From a virus: a stretch of DNA of 64,000 nucleotides. Shown here one piece after another: positions 51,261-59,819 of this stretch (the stretch's first letter is position 1; each line of letters starts with the position of its first letter). The stretch is from the IMG/VR virus record IMGVR_UViG_3300044612_003086, positions 62,001 to 126,000 of that record. The stretch is one strand, 5' to 3'. A program made the translations under genes and the position numbers. Under the pieces are notes generated by a model. It made no database searches, was not told where the DNA came from, and was given only the letters and a program-made list of their open reading frames with translations.

Positions 51261-52283
51261 ATGGCCGGTACAGGTGTAAGACTATTTCTATCTGGTGATA
51301 CTGCATATGCAGCAGACATAAACACGTATCTCATGGACCAGGTGGTTGCGCGTTTCGCGACCACAGCAGCGCGCGATGCGGCGTTTGGCGACGGAATTCC
51401 CGTATCCCAAGGAGGAAGCGGCAAGCCAGCGCTGTCCGAAGGCCGCATTTGTTATATCGATGAATTGAACTTAATTCAATATTACAACGGCGCTTCGTGG
51501 CAGGACTCAGCGCAATTTACGGTTGGAGATGGTGCAATCACCACGCAAAAGCTAGCTGCCAACTCTGTAACATCTGACAAAATTGCCCCAGGCACGGTAA
51601 TAGCAGCAGATATTGCTGCTGGGACAATTACCGCAACAGAACTAGCAGATGGTGCTGTTACATCAGGAAAGATTCTTGACGGAACGATTGTCAACGCTGA
51701 TATAAACACTTCGGCGGCAATTGCATACAGCAAGTTGAACCTAGCAACATCTATCGTTAATGCTGATATAAATGCTTCTGCTGCGATAGATAAAACCAAA
51801 ATATCTGGAACAGCTGTGACCCTGGCTGACACTGGAGTGATTACCAGTGCGATGATTGAAAACGATTCGATTGTCAATGCCGACATCAAGAGTAACGCAG
51901 CAATTGCTTATAGCAAATTGAGTCTGTCTGGTTCGATTACGACAACAGATTTAGCTACTGGTGCAGCTCGCTCTGGGTTTAGGTCACCGATTGTTGCTCA
52001 GCAAGGTGCGACACACACAATTGCGGCTTCCGATGTTGGTGGTTTAGTGGTGCTTTCGTCTTGTACTTCGGTTGTCATACCAACCTCTGATGCAACATTT
52101 ACAGTTGGGGACAGAATAGATTTTCTTCAAACAGGCACACAAGTAGTTACATTTAGCGCCACATCCCCACAAACCGTTGGCGGGTTTGACGCTCAATTAA
52201 AACTTGGAGGACAGTTCGCAGTTGCAACACTTGTAAAGTATGCAGCAAATACATGGGTTCTAGTTGGAAATATAACGAGTTAA
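51261..52283 (+). CDS. Tail fibre protein with internal repeats
   Basis: 340 residues. Residues of about 90-230 are imperfect repeats built on IVNADINxSAAIxYSKLNL and GAVTSGKILDG, as in trimeric fibre shafts. The C-terminal part has AASDVGGLVVLSSC and VGDRIDFLQTGTQVVTFSAT, a small beta domain found at fibre or neck-appendage tips. Preceded by its own candidate promoter. Probably a receptor-binding or fibre-shaft protein. Confidence 0.8.
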   Translation: MAGTGVRLFLSGDTAYAADINTYLMDQVVARFATTAARDAAFGDGIPVSQGGSGKPALSEGRICYIDELNLIQYYNGASWQDSAQFTVGDGAITTQKLAANSVTSDKIAPGTVIAADIAAGTITATELADGAVTSGKILDGTIVNADINTSAAIAYSKLNLATSIVNADINASAAIDKTKISGTAVTLADTGVITSAMIENDSIVNADIKSNAAIAYSKLSLSGSITTTDLATGAARSGFRSPIVAQQGATHTIAASDVGGLVVLSSCTSVVIPTSDATFTVGDRIDFLQTGTQVVTFSATSPQTVGGFDAQLKLGGQFAVATLVKYAANTWVLVGNITS

Positions 52284-52284
52284 C

Positions 52285-53385
52285 ATGATTCCTGGAATAG
52301 TTGAGGCAGGTGGGGGCAGAATCCTCCCAACAACGTCTGACGATTTTAATCGCGCAAACAGCACAGACATTACTGCTGCTGGAAAAAAATGGACAGAGAC
52401 AAGTGGTGACTGGGCAATCACCAGTAACCAACTGACCACCTCAACCGCCGCAGCTAGCTACCCGATAGCCACATTGCGAACTAATACAAAAAACGCAACA
52501 GTTAAAGTTGACAGAGCAAACGGGGATGGATGGGGTGCTGCATTCTGGGTGGTGGACCAAAACAACTGGTTTGCCGCCAACACGGAGATGACGCAATCAA
52601 GTGTTCAAAACCCTGCTACTAGCGGCAGCTATGAACAGCAAACATTTACCGGAAACACGTGTAGCGGTGGGAAAATATATAACGGCGACAGTTCGTTCCC
52701 CCCGTTTGGTGGAACTTGCTACGACGTAGTTTGTATTAGTTACTCTGGGGGAACACCTGCAACGTATGAATATCGAACACCATCAGGACTGTCTTGCTAT
52801 CAGGATGGAATCCATTGTGGTGGTGGTTATGTTCTCTATGGCTATCAAGCCGGAGACGAATACCTCTGCGGTGGAACGTGTTGCTGCTCACTCGTAATGA
52901 CAGACCCAGGAACGCCAGGGACATGCAATGAATATCAAATTCAAAACTGTTGTATATATCTTGATGCAACTGACCCTGGTTGCCCTGGTGCCTGCAATGG
53001 ACAAAGCCCAAGACCGCAGTACACGACCACGACGGTATACTACACAAATCCTGAAACAAGAACCTGGACATACTCGCAAAAAGCAATAATAAGAAAAGCC
53101 GTTGCTGGAACGGTTTCGATTGTTGCAAATACGAACACAGTCACATCTACCGAGACGGTTGCCGCGGCTGGGGCTGCTGGTAACCCAACAAGACCAACTT
53201 CACTAACCGTAACACTAGTCGGTGAAAGTATATCAATTTCAGCACCAGGGGCAGCAGGCGGAACAATAACAGGAAGCCATACCGCAACGGGGGCCAATAG
53301 AGGCAAAAAACATGGCGTTTCTATTGCTCCAGCGACAGTCTCTCAGTCAAATGCTGTCGACAACTTTGTGTATACTAAACCGTAA
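52285..53385 (+). CDS. Fibre-tip protein with a cysteine-rich insertion
   Basis: 366 residues. N-terminal 110 residues resemble a concanavalin/LamG-like sandwich: DDFNRANSTDITAAGKKW, SGDWAITSNQL, DGWGAAFWVVDQNNW. The LamG pattern then breaks into a 14-cysteine insertion at about 115-240 (includes CGGTCCCSLVM and NCCIYLD), after which strands resume (TVSIVANTNTVTSTE; LTVTLVGESISISAPG). Starts 2 bases after the previous gene. The Cys-rich knob is unusual for a phage protein folded in the cytoplasm and may bind metal. Receptor-binding role inferred. Confidence 0.65.
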   Translation: MIPGIVEAGGGRILPTTSDDFNRANSTDITAAGKKWTETSGDWAITSNQLTTSTAAASYPIATLRTNTKNATVKVDRANGDGWGAAFWVVDQNNWFAANTEMTQSSVQNPATSGSYEQQTFTGNTCSGGKIYNGDSSFPPFGGTCYDVVCISYSGGTPATYEYRTPSGLSCYQDGIHCGGGYVLYGYQAGDEYLCGGTCCCSLVMTDPGTPGTCNEYQIQNCCIYLDATDPGCPGACNGQSPRPQYTTTTVYYTNPETRTWTYSQKAIIRKAVAGTVSIVANTNTVTSTETVAAAGAAGNPTRPTSLTVTLVGESISISAPGAAGGTITGSHTATGANRGKKHGVSIAPATVSQSNAVDNFVYTKP

Positions 53386-53543
53386 TGAGCGACACAGCAG
53401 TTAATTACGGGGAAGAGCGATTGAAGATATGCTTGGGGTGCCCGCGTTTATTCAGGCCGACAATGACCTGTAAGGAATGTGGTTGCTTCATGAAAGTAAA
53501 AACGAGACTTAAAACGGCAAAGTGCCCAATAGGAAAGTGGTAA
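53385..53543 (+). CDS. Small zinc-ribbon-like protein
   Basis: 52 residues; ATG overlaps the fibre-gene stop (TAATG). Cysteines in CLGCP, then MTCKECGCFM, and a final KCPIGKW. This pattern (CxxCP...CkeCGCfm...CPxGKW) is shared by small proteins of marine T4-like phages next to fibre or oxygenase genes, as far as I recall. Likely binds zinc or an Fe-S cluster; role unknown. Confidence 0.75.
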   Translation: MSDTAVNYGEERLKICLGCPRLFRPTMTCKECGCFMKVKTRLKTAKCPIGKW

Positions 53544-53547
53544 AAAC

Positions 53548-53880
53548 ATGGCTTTTACAATAATCACAACAACAAATGGTCCAGTGGTTAAGAGTGGTAC
53601 GAATCACTACACGCTCCACGATATTGCTGCATGTATTGATATTGCTGAAACAAACGCAACTTTTGTTGACGAAATGGGCACTCACATTGCCAATGAGTTG
53701 ATGGCCGCAGCCACGGAATGGACGGAAGCATTTGTCGGCGGACTGCAACCATCACAGAACAAAGTTGTTTACTACATGAACTCTGGGGCGCATTTCAAAA
53801 TGTTTGTCCAGCAGTATGATATGTACAAGCGGAACATGGAAAATCCACCGCCTGCGAGCGCCTCGGTTGTCGTTGAGTAA
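53548..53880 (+). CDS. Hypothetical protein after the fibre genes
   Basis: 110 residues, starting 4 bases after the zinc-ribbon gene. Acidic helical middle (FVDEMGTHIANELMAAATEW) and a C-terminus with NPPPASASVVVE. No family is recognised. Co-directional and tightly packed, so probably part of the fibre operon. Confidence 0.6.
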   Translation: MAFTIITTTNGPVVKSGTNHYTLHDIAACIDIAETNATFVDEMGTHIANELMAAATEWTEAFVGGLQPSQNKVVYYMNSGAHFKMFVQQYDMYKRNMENPPPASASVVVE

Positions 53881-54928
53881 AGCAGTCCAATTTCCTCCAT
53901 TTTTTGGGAGCACGCCAAAAATTGGTAAATCAGAAGTACTAGAAATTGATTCAATTAATGACGTTCATCTTGGCGGCGGTGTTGTCTGTTTCAGAAATGC
54001 ATTTAATCCGAACAAAGAACTCATTATGCCATGGGCTGACAGAAATGCACAGCTGGCGCATGAGCAAAGATGGAAATATCACACCGACAGCTCCGGTCAG
54101 AAATATGCGGTAAACGAGGACGGCAATAAATTCTCAATTGAACAGATAGAGGAAGTTCCAATTCGTGTTCTTCAGCCGGTACAGCAAGGCACCGAGCCGG
54201 AAGTTGTTGAGATATTCCAGAACTGGGAAGACCAAATTTATAAGTGCTTAATTAAGTACATTCACAGATTCCCATTTGCTCTCGGAACAATATGGTGGAG
54301 GAGCAGGGGGCACCTTCTGCGATACGACGAGGGTGATTATTTGGGAATCCATAACGATAATGACTCAAACTATAGGGCCACAAACGGTGAAAGATTTGTC
54401 CCCAAGGGGCAGGTGCAGATGCGTCAAGTTGTTGCCGTAATGGCATACATCAATGACTGCGTATCGAGCACATCCGAATTGGATGGAACAAACTACATAG
54501 GCGGGGAGTTGTTTTTTCCATACCTTGATATTGAGCACCAAGCAAAATCCGGAGATATAGTAATTTTTCCTTGCAACTTTATGGCCACCCATGGCGTCCA
54601 CACTGTTACGCATGGGAAACGATACGGGTATCTAGAGTTCTTTTCACAAGGTTCATCACATGATGACGTCTTAATAAATGTGTCGGAGCCAGATGCTGTT
54701 GATGACTGGTGTCGTCCGCATTGGATTGACTCCCTGTATGACGATTACTCCCTCTATGCAAAACACTCAGATTACGGTCAATCGGATTTTGATGAAGCAA
54801 GAACAAATCCTGTTTATCAGAATCGGGCGCTTGAGGGGGAAAACGGTTTATCTCGGCCGTATTACGCGAGCGATGTAATAAAAGAAACAGAAAACAGGGG
54901 TAAAGTTTACCCCGACCAACTTATATAA
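53873..54928 (+). CDS. 2OG-Fe(II) oxygenase, prolyl-hydroxylase-like (paralogue 1)
   Basis: About 351 residues if it starts at TTG 53873; an in-frame ATG at 53816 would add 19 residues inside the previous gene, and the start is uncertain. Double-stranded beta-helix core: GIHNDND (HxD iron ligands), EYIGG-type strand with GGELFFPYL, FPCNFMATHGVHTV (second His), HGKRYGYLEFFSQG (Arg for 2-oxoglutarate). The N-terminal LGGGVVCFRNAFN resembles those of three minus-strand paralogues across the junction. Substrate unknown; peptidyl-Pro, sugar or DNA base are possible. Confidence 0.85.
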   Translation: MSKAVQFPPFFGSTPKIGKSEVLEIDSINDVHLGGGVVCFRNAFNPNKELIMPWADRNAQLAHEQRWKYHTDSSGQKYAVNEDGNKFSIEQIEEVPIRVLQPVQQGTEPEVVEIFQNWEDQIYKCLIKYIHRFPFALGTIWWRSRGHLLRYDEGDYLGIHNDNDSNYRATNGERFVPKGQVQMRQVVAVMAYINDCVSSTSELDGTNYIGGELFFPYLDIEHQAKSGDIVIFPCNFMATHGVHTVTHGKRYGYLEFFSQGSSHDDVLINVSEPDAVDDWCRPHWIDSLYDDYSLYAKHSDYGQSDFDEARTNPVYQNRALEGENGLSRPYYASDVIKETENRGKVYPDQLI

Positions 54929-54949
54929 GCAGTCCCTGAAGCACCATAT

Positions 54950-55780
54950 TCATCTCGGTTCCTGCCAAGATGGATAGTCACCTCTTGGCTTATCAAGTGA
55001 ATTGTTCATTGTTAAGTGTTTTCCAAAAGTATTGATTCCATGTATGAATCCCAAATGCTCTGGAAATTTTAAATCGATGCATATGTCTCTCAGTTTTCCG
55101 TCGCGAATCTGTTCCCAAATATAAACCATCGTTTCAGAGCCAGTTCTTCCATCCACGTAGAATTTTTCTGCTATTAGGTTTAGCATTTCATCTTCCCATT
55201 TGGGATTTTTTGGTGTTATTTTGTCTTGAAACAGATGCTCTTTTGGCGGCGACATACTGCCAGACGCAATGAGCCGATTTACGTATTTTGCTGGAGCGGC
55301 AGATACGTGGACATCAAAAAGCCCGCCCGACAACAATGCCGCTGCTTCCCGTGCTGATGGTCCTGAAAGAATCATGAGTCGATGCTTTTTATCAGTTAAA
55401 GCTTCATCTTCAATGGGGTACCCCCTAATTGCTCCCTCACAGTAGTTATCTGTTAGGCCAGAAACGATGGTCCTCCACTGGTGTTCTTCCTCGTCTCCAT
55501 TCAAAGAATTTAAGTCAATATACAAACCTTTGTATTTGTTTATTAATACATTTCTTGGTGTTTCCATGGCTGCATCATTTGTGCCTATGCAGATAATCGC
55601 CCCACACTCATCAGCAAGCTTCTCCAAAGTGAATAAATTATTTATTCCGCAATCCGATGCTCTGTGTATAGTCTCCATTGACCTATCCATCGATGCGAAA
55701 AATACAGAATGTCCTGCTAATTGCAATGACTTTGCGATTGTTGCACCCATTTTCCCGGGAGAATTAATTCCAATTTTCAT
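54950..55780 (-). CDS. NAD(P)-binding 6-phosphogluconate-dehydrogenase-like protein (DUF1932-like)
   Basis: 276 residues. Rossmann start KIGINSPGKMGATIAKSL and a nucleotide-binding ending strand GHSVFFASMDRS. IDLNSLNGD follows, then the DUF1932-type pattern CEGAIRGYP...HRLMILSGPSAREAAALLSGG and PAKYVNRLIASG. The C-terminal 80 residues are a helical domain. Length suits a beta-hydroxyacid dehydrogenase. It closes the minus-strand oxygenase block, converging with the plus-strand oxygenase gene, and may act on a product of those enzymes. Confidence 0.75.
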   Translation of the reverse strand: MKIGINSPGKMGATIAKSLQLAGHSVFFASMDRSMETIHRASDCGINNLFTLEKLADECGAIICIGTNDAAMETPRNVLINKYKGLYIDLNSLNGDEEEHQWRTIVSGLTDNYCEGAIRGYPIEDEALTDKKHRLMILSGPSAREAAALLSGGLFDVHVSAAPAKYVNRLIASGSMSPPKEHLFQDKITPKNPKWEDEMLNLIAEKFYVDGRTGSETMVYIWEQIRDGKLRDICIDLKFPEHLGFIHGINTFGKHLTMNNSLDKPRGDYPSWQEPR

Positions 55781-55789
55781 TGATACGCC

Positions 55790-56566
55790 TCACTTTATTG
55801 GACCAACAGGAACAAACTGTTGGACCGAATTTGCTGAATGACTAGTAATAAAATCAAGATGATACGAAAAGTTCTGCAATTCTTGTCTTTTATGTTCTGC
55901 CGGTGGGCTTATATCGAGAACGCCGTGGCAGAACCAGGAAAGATAAGCAAATCTCTCTCCCGTTTCTATTGGTGTTATCTCATGGCAACCAGAAAAGTTA
56001 GAAGGGTACACAACGATTGAACCAAACTTGGGGAATACGGTTATGCCCCATGGGCGGAAACTTAGATTTCCACCTGTGTATTTATCGTTTAGGAAAATGC
56101 TACACGTAAGAGTATTTGCTATTGGTGCCAATGAGATTGGAGTCAAACCATCATCTGCGTATGGGAGATTTGCGTCGGAATGTGGTCCTATCATTTGTCC
56201 CGGAAGATACCTAATTACATGACCCCTGGTCCGCCATTTTACGGCACCTGCGGCAGATGGGAATATCTCCAAGTACTTACTGACACAGTTGGTTCCGGAG
56301 TCCTCCAAATCGCTCAAGGTTTGAAAATCTTTTTTTTCTATTCCCAAATGATTTACATTTAAGTATCTATGTGGGGCAATCTTTGCTTGTTCTAAATTGT
56401 GGTTATACCCACCAGAATTTTTTAAATTCTCATTACCCAAATTTGAGTAACCCTCATGGTTGGTGGACAGGAGGAGGTTTTCAAGATACTTATCGACATC
56501 TTGTTGTGTTGACTTTATTGCATTGTCAAACTGAACAATTCCATTTCCTAGATGCGTTATGTTCAT
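55790..56566 (-). CDS. 2OG-Fe(II) oxygenase (paralogue 2)
   Basis: 258 residues; ATG overlaps the upstream stop by one base. N-terminus MNITHLGNGIVQFDNAIK. Core: MIGPHSDANLPY (HxD), GGNLSFRPWG, YPSNFSGCHEITPI (His), TGERFAYLSWFCHG (Arg). Same architecture as the genes at 53873, 56566 and 57467, showing repeated duplication. Ends 10 bases before the dehydrogenase-like gene. Confidence 0.85.
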   Translation of the reverse strand: MNITHLGNGIVQFDNAIKSTQQDVDKYLENLLLSTNHEGYSNLGNENLKNSGGYNHNLEQAKIAPHRYLNVNHLGIEKKDFQTLSDLEDSGTNCVSKYLEIFPSAAGAVKWRTRGHVIRYLPGQMIGPHSDANLPYADDGLTPISLAPIANTLTCSIFLNDKYTGGNLSFRPWGITVFPKFGSIVVYPSNFSGCHEITPIETGERFAYLSWFCHGVLDISPPAEHKRQELQNFSYHLDFITSHSANSVQQFVPVGPIK

Positions 56567-57474
56567 TAAAAACCGTCCGAAACCAGAGACATGGCATAGA
56601 AGTGTTTATCTGGCCCACAATTTTGTATGTATTCTCTAAAGTCTTTGCGCAAGTTGGGTAGGTAAACGTTTGTAGAAACCTTTGCAATTTCTGGTTCCTT
56701 AACAGGGTCTGCGATGTGCTCGTGATATTCGCTATTTGGGCTTCCGTGTGAATACCAACCCAAATATGAATATCTCTCCCCCCTGGAAACTGGAAGCACT
56801 TCATGTGATGCTATGTAATTTGATGGGAACATTAGTATGTCCCCCTTTCGTGGTTTGTAATTTATATTTAGTTCGTTAAAGAAATGGTGTCCTCCAGCAA
56901 ATGAATTTACAGCATCATCGCCAGATTCATCGCAATCGTTAATGTAGACAATGCAGGATAGTGTATTTCTTGTTGCTAGCTGGTCGGATGGGTGTTCGTA
57001 TCCATAGACGTAGTCGGCGCTTGTGTCTGAATGGACGCCAAGGTATTGGCGATTACCCACAACTCCAGATGGTGGAGATGAATACCTAACGATATGCCCC
57101 TTAACCTTCCACCAAATATTTTTGTAAGAAAGGGGATATCTGAGCATGTATTTGAGCAAATACCTATCTTTCGAGTCCTCCCAAAACTCAAGCATTTCCC
57201 TAAACTTATCTGAACATTGCTGATGGGCGGACGAACACCTACTTGGCATCGATGCAAATGTGTCGTAATCAAAAATGTAGCCGCTCATATTTACTAGCGC
57301 TTTTTCGCCAGTTTCGGGATGAATTGTTTCGGTGTACATAGCGGAGGCGTCTCTGTCGACAAGCTCCCTACAGGAATTAATAGCAAATTCCCAGTCAAAG
57401 TCGATAGCCGACGGAAACAGACAAACACCAGCACCAAGTTCCATCATTTCTACGTCATTAAACTTATTAACCAT
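56566..57474 (-). CDS. 2OG-Fe(II) oxygenase (paralogue 3)
   Basis: 302 residues from ATG 57474 (8-base overlap with the upstream stop and a GGAG before it); a longer reading from 57552 would overlap 86 bases and is unlikely. Core: YLGVHSDTSADYVYG (HxD), GGHHFFNEL, FPSNYIASHEVLPV (His), RGERYSYLGWYSHG (Arg). N-terminal MMELGAGVCLFPSAID matches the paralogue pattern. Confidence 0.83.
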   Translation of the reverse strand: MVNKFNDVEMMELGAGVCLFPSAIDFDWEFAINSCRELVDRDASAMYTETIHPETGEKALVNMSGYIFDYDTFASMPSRCSSAHQQCSDKFREMLEFWEDSKDRYLLKYMLRYPLSYKNIWWKVKGHIVRYSSPPSGVVGNRQYLGVHSDTSADYVYGYEHPSDQLATRNTLSCIVYINDCDESGDDAVNSFAGGHHFFNELNINYKPRKGDILMFPSNYIASHEVLPVSRGERYSYLGWYSHGSPNSEYHEHIADPVKEPEIAKVSTNVYLPNLRKDFREYIQNCGPDKHFYAMSLVSDGF

Positions 57475-58300
57475 GGTCATTGCTCCGAGACCTGTGCGCT
57501 GCTGCTCTTGCTGGTGGCATTCCGGAATACTTGCCGTTGATGTATTCATCATAGTCTTCAGTGATTGAGCTCAACCAAACTTGTCCACCTGTGTCTGAAA
57601 TCTCCAACTGTGGGTTTATCCCTTTTTCTTGAGATTCTGAGCCCTGGGCAAACCAGGCAAGGTACGTGAGTCTTTCTCCACTTGTGATAGTGGATATCTC
57701 ATGGGCGGCTACGTAATTAGCCGGAAACAAAAGTATGTTTCCTTTTTGCGGTTTGATTGCAACGTCTGCATACGGAAATAACATTTCACCGCCACAAAAC
57801 GCTCCTGGCGCTGGGGTTTCCGACCAGTCGTTAATGAAAACTATTGCACTCAGAACGTTTCTAGTTGCGTGTTCCTTGCTGGGCATTTTTCCATATCTGT
57901 AGTTCACATCATTATCCGAATGAAGCCCCAGTGAACCACCGGTTGAATAAGAGAGGATATGTCCAGAAGTTCTCCACCACAGGCAGCTAAGGATTGCTGG
58001 AAACATTTCAATGTACTGCAAAAGACAGGAATATATCGCTGGCTCAAATTCGTTGTATATTTCGCTACCCAACCCTTGTAGTCTGAGTGGAGCTTTTGCC
58101 ATGTCCTGCAGGCTATAAATAAAACCGCCCTGATTTAGCGCGTGGATTGGATTTCCGTTTTCATCTAGGACAACGGTAAAATTTTCTTCTATTGCCTTTT
58201 GCTTCAACTTCTCTATCTTGTCTGAAAATTTACTGAATTCGATGTTCGCAGCGGCCACAAACTCGATTATTCCATGACCATGATTTATCACGGAGCTCAT
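57467..58300 (-). CDS. 2OG-Fe(II) oxygenase (paralogue 4)
   Basis: 277 residues, ATGA overlap with the peroxidase-like gene. Core: SLGLHSDNDVNYRYG (HxD), CGGEMLFPYAD, FPANYVAAHEISTI (His), SGERLTYLAWFAQGS (Arg). Starts MSSVINHGHGIIEFVAAANI. The HxD loop is closest to that of the plus-strand paralogue (GIHNDNDSNYR). Possible role in hydroxylating virion or host proteins. Confidence 0.85.
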   Translation of the reverse strand: MSSVINHGHGIIEFVAAANIEFSKFSDKIEKLKQKAIEENFTVVLDENGNPIHALNQGGFIYSLQDMAKAPLRLQGLGSEIYNEFEPAIYSCLLQYIEMFPAILSCLWWRTSGHILSYSTGGSLGLHSDNDVNYRYGKMPSKEHATRNVLSAIVFINDWSETPAPGAFCGGEMLFPYADVAIKPQKGNILLFPANYVAAHEISTITSGERLTYLAWFAQGSESQEKGINPQLEISDTGGQVWLSSITEDYDEYINGKYSGMPPARAAAHRSRSNDHG

Positions 58301-58911
58301 AGCAGGGACCTTATGGCTTGTTTTATTGAATTATCCTCCCCGAATAAAGCCTGCTCCGATATCGGTGATTCCGCCCAATTAAATCGACCAACATAAACGC
58401 CTTCTCGTGATGTTAAGAATTTTTCCCAATTGTTCGGAACCCTCATTGCAACTTCCCCCGCTCTATTTCTTCCAGCAGCCGCAGCGGCACTCAAGTCGGC
58501 CATGCTGTCGTTAAAATTTCTTATTAGCTCTCCATTTAGGAATGAGTAAACGTCATGCCTATTTTGCCCGTTAACGTCTATTTTTTCTGCTATCGGAAAT
58601 GTAACGTAGGGATAATTTTTTTTTATATTTTCAAAAATTTCCAAATTGTCGCCATTCTCCATGTTCCCAAATTGGTTGCATGGGTAACCGACGACGCTAA
58701 AACCGCTATCACAAAATTCTTCATGAAGTTTTTGCAATTCCCAAAAATTTTTAGCTGTTCTTGCATAAGACCATAGACGACTGCACTTTGGCGAGTATCC
58801 GGTCTTTGATACAACGTTTACATGGAGGAGCACTTTACCCCTTAACTGTCCAAGCAAATTTGGACAGCCATCCAAAGAGCTTATTTCTATATCAAAAATC
58901 GATTTACTCAT
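58297..58911 (-). CDS. Glutathione-peroxidase-fold protein lacking the peroxidatic cysteine
   Basis: 204 residues from ATG 58911 (8-base overlap with the upstream stop). Thioredoxin-like GPx pattern: HVNVVSKTGYSPKC, where the usual NVASxCGxT has Thr in place of Cys/Sec (ACC codon); ELQKLHEEFCDSGFSVVGYPCNQFG (with the conserved Gln and the FPCNQF Cys); FPIAEKIDVNG; NNWEKFLTSREGVYVGRF (the Trp/Asn region). A Cys five residues after the Thr might substitute. Peroxidase activity is therefore doubtful. Coupled on both sides to the oxygenase operon. Confidence 0.8.
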   Translation of the reverse strand: MSKSIFDIEISSLDGCPNLLGQLRGKVLLHVNVVSKTGYSPKCSRLWSYARTAKNFWELQKLHEEFCDSGFSVVGYPCNQFGNMENGDNLEIFENIKKNYPYVTFPIAEKIDVNGQNRHDVYSFLNGELIRNFNDSMADLSAAAAAGRNRAGEVAMRVPNNWEKFLTSREGVYVGRFNWAESPISEQALFGEDNSIKQAIRSLL

Positions 58912-59203
58912 CCTCTGACACCGTACATGAGATTTTGGTATTAAGAAATTCACCTATTCTTAGAAAACCGCTTCCAGATTCCGTATCAATATCGATTTGT
59001 ACCGTCGTAATAATTGGTGCCTCTAGTTCAAATCTGCTACTTATACTCTTTCCGTTATTGCCGATGACCACATTTTCTCCAGGCACCACGTGGGTTCCCC
59101 TGCTATGGTTGATTGCAATTGAGCCATCTTCGGAAAGAGTTAATCTGCAAACTTCTTCCCCAAATGGTGTATCAACGGAGATATCCCAAGACCCCAAAAT
59201 CAT
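58904..59203 (-). CDS. Small beta-barrel protein, lipocalin-like pattern
   Basis: 99 residues. The pattern GSWDISVDTPFGEE, RLTLSEDGSIAINH, VVIGNNGKSISSRFELEAPI and SGSGFLRIGEFL resembles a small bacterial beta-barrel domain (GxWxvxxxTPxGx...). Function unknown; may bind a small ligand. It is 7 bases after the upstream oxygenase gene and overlaps the peroxidase-like gene. Confidence 0.6.
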   Translation of the reverse strand: MILGSWDISVDTPFGEEVCRLTLSEDGSIAINHSRGTHVVPGENVVIGNNGKSISSRFELEAPIITTVQIDIDTESGSGFLRIGEFLNTKISCTVSEDE

Positions 59204-59210
59204 GGCATCG

Positions 59211-59819
59211 TTACTGTGAATTGCGGCCTCTTGCCCAAGGACTCATGTCCGGGTATACCGTTGTATTTGGAATTCTTGGGTGGAGGTTAAAGCTTACGCA
59301 AACTCTAGGTTTGTCTTCATTGTGTCTTTCTGTCTGATGGGGAACAAATGAGTTGAAAAATACAATCTTCCCTGTTTCTGGTTCTATTTTTGTAACCATG
59401 TTGTATGCGTTCATGGCTTCTCCGTAAAGGCAAAGTCGGCATCCTGGACCAACAGCATCGATGTAAATAACACCAGACCAGTACTCGCTTGGAAAAAGAT
59501 GCGCATTCGAACTATGTCTATGGTAAGGAGTTGATTGTCCTTTTTCTAAAATTCCACACCATATGTCTGCAAGGACAACGTCGCCAAGTACTTCGTTGGC
59601 CCTATGCTCAATCATGTCACGCAAACCCTGACACTCTTTTGTGTTTGGCAGAACGTAATCAACCCCACTCTGCACGTCAACAAATTCTTTTGCATCTGGG
59701 AAATCTGGATGTATTCTAGATTCCAAAATTTGAGACGCTATTACCGAATAATCAATTCCTTTAATGAATGATTCATGGGCTCTGATTGGAACTAACCAAA
59801 TCCAGCCATTGTTATTCAT
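59211..59819 (-). CDS. Putative 2OG-Fe(II) oxygenase, TIGR02466-like
   Basis: 202 residues from ATG 59819 (AGGAG nine bases before it; 8-base overlap with the upstream stop). Core: STPYHRHSSNAHL (iron ligands), WSGVIYIDAVGPG, GKIVFFNSFVPHQTERH (distal His), KPRVCVSFN (Arg). The N-terminus WIWLVPIRAH is also typical. Different subfamily from the four paralogues. Confidence 0.8.
   Translation of the reverse strand: MNNNGWIWLVPIRAHESFIKGIDYSVIASQILESRIHPDFPDAKEFVDVQSGVDYVLPNTKECQGLRDMIEHRANEVLGDVVLADIWCGILEKGQSTPYHRHSSNAHLFPSEYWSGVIYIDAVGPGCRLCLYGEAMNAYNMVTKIEPETGKIVFFNSFVPHQTERHNEDKPRVCVSFNLHPRIPNTTVYPDMSPWARGRNSQ

Noticed and set aside
57475-57552. N-terminal extension of oxygenase paralogue 3
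   Set aside because: Would overlap the upstream gene by 86 bases; the ATG at 57474 has a ribosome site and the 8-base overlap usual in this operon.
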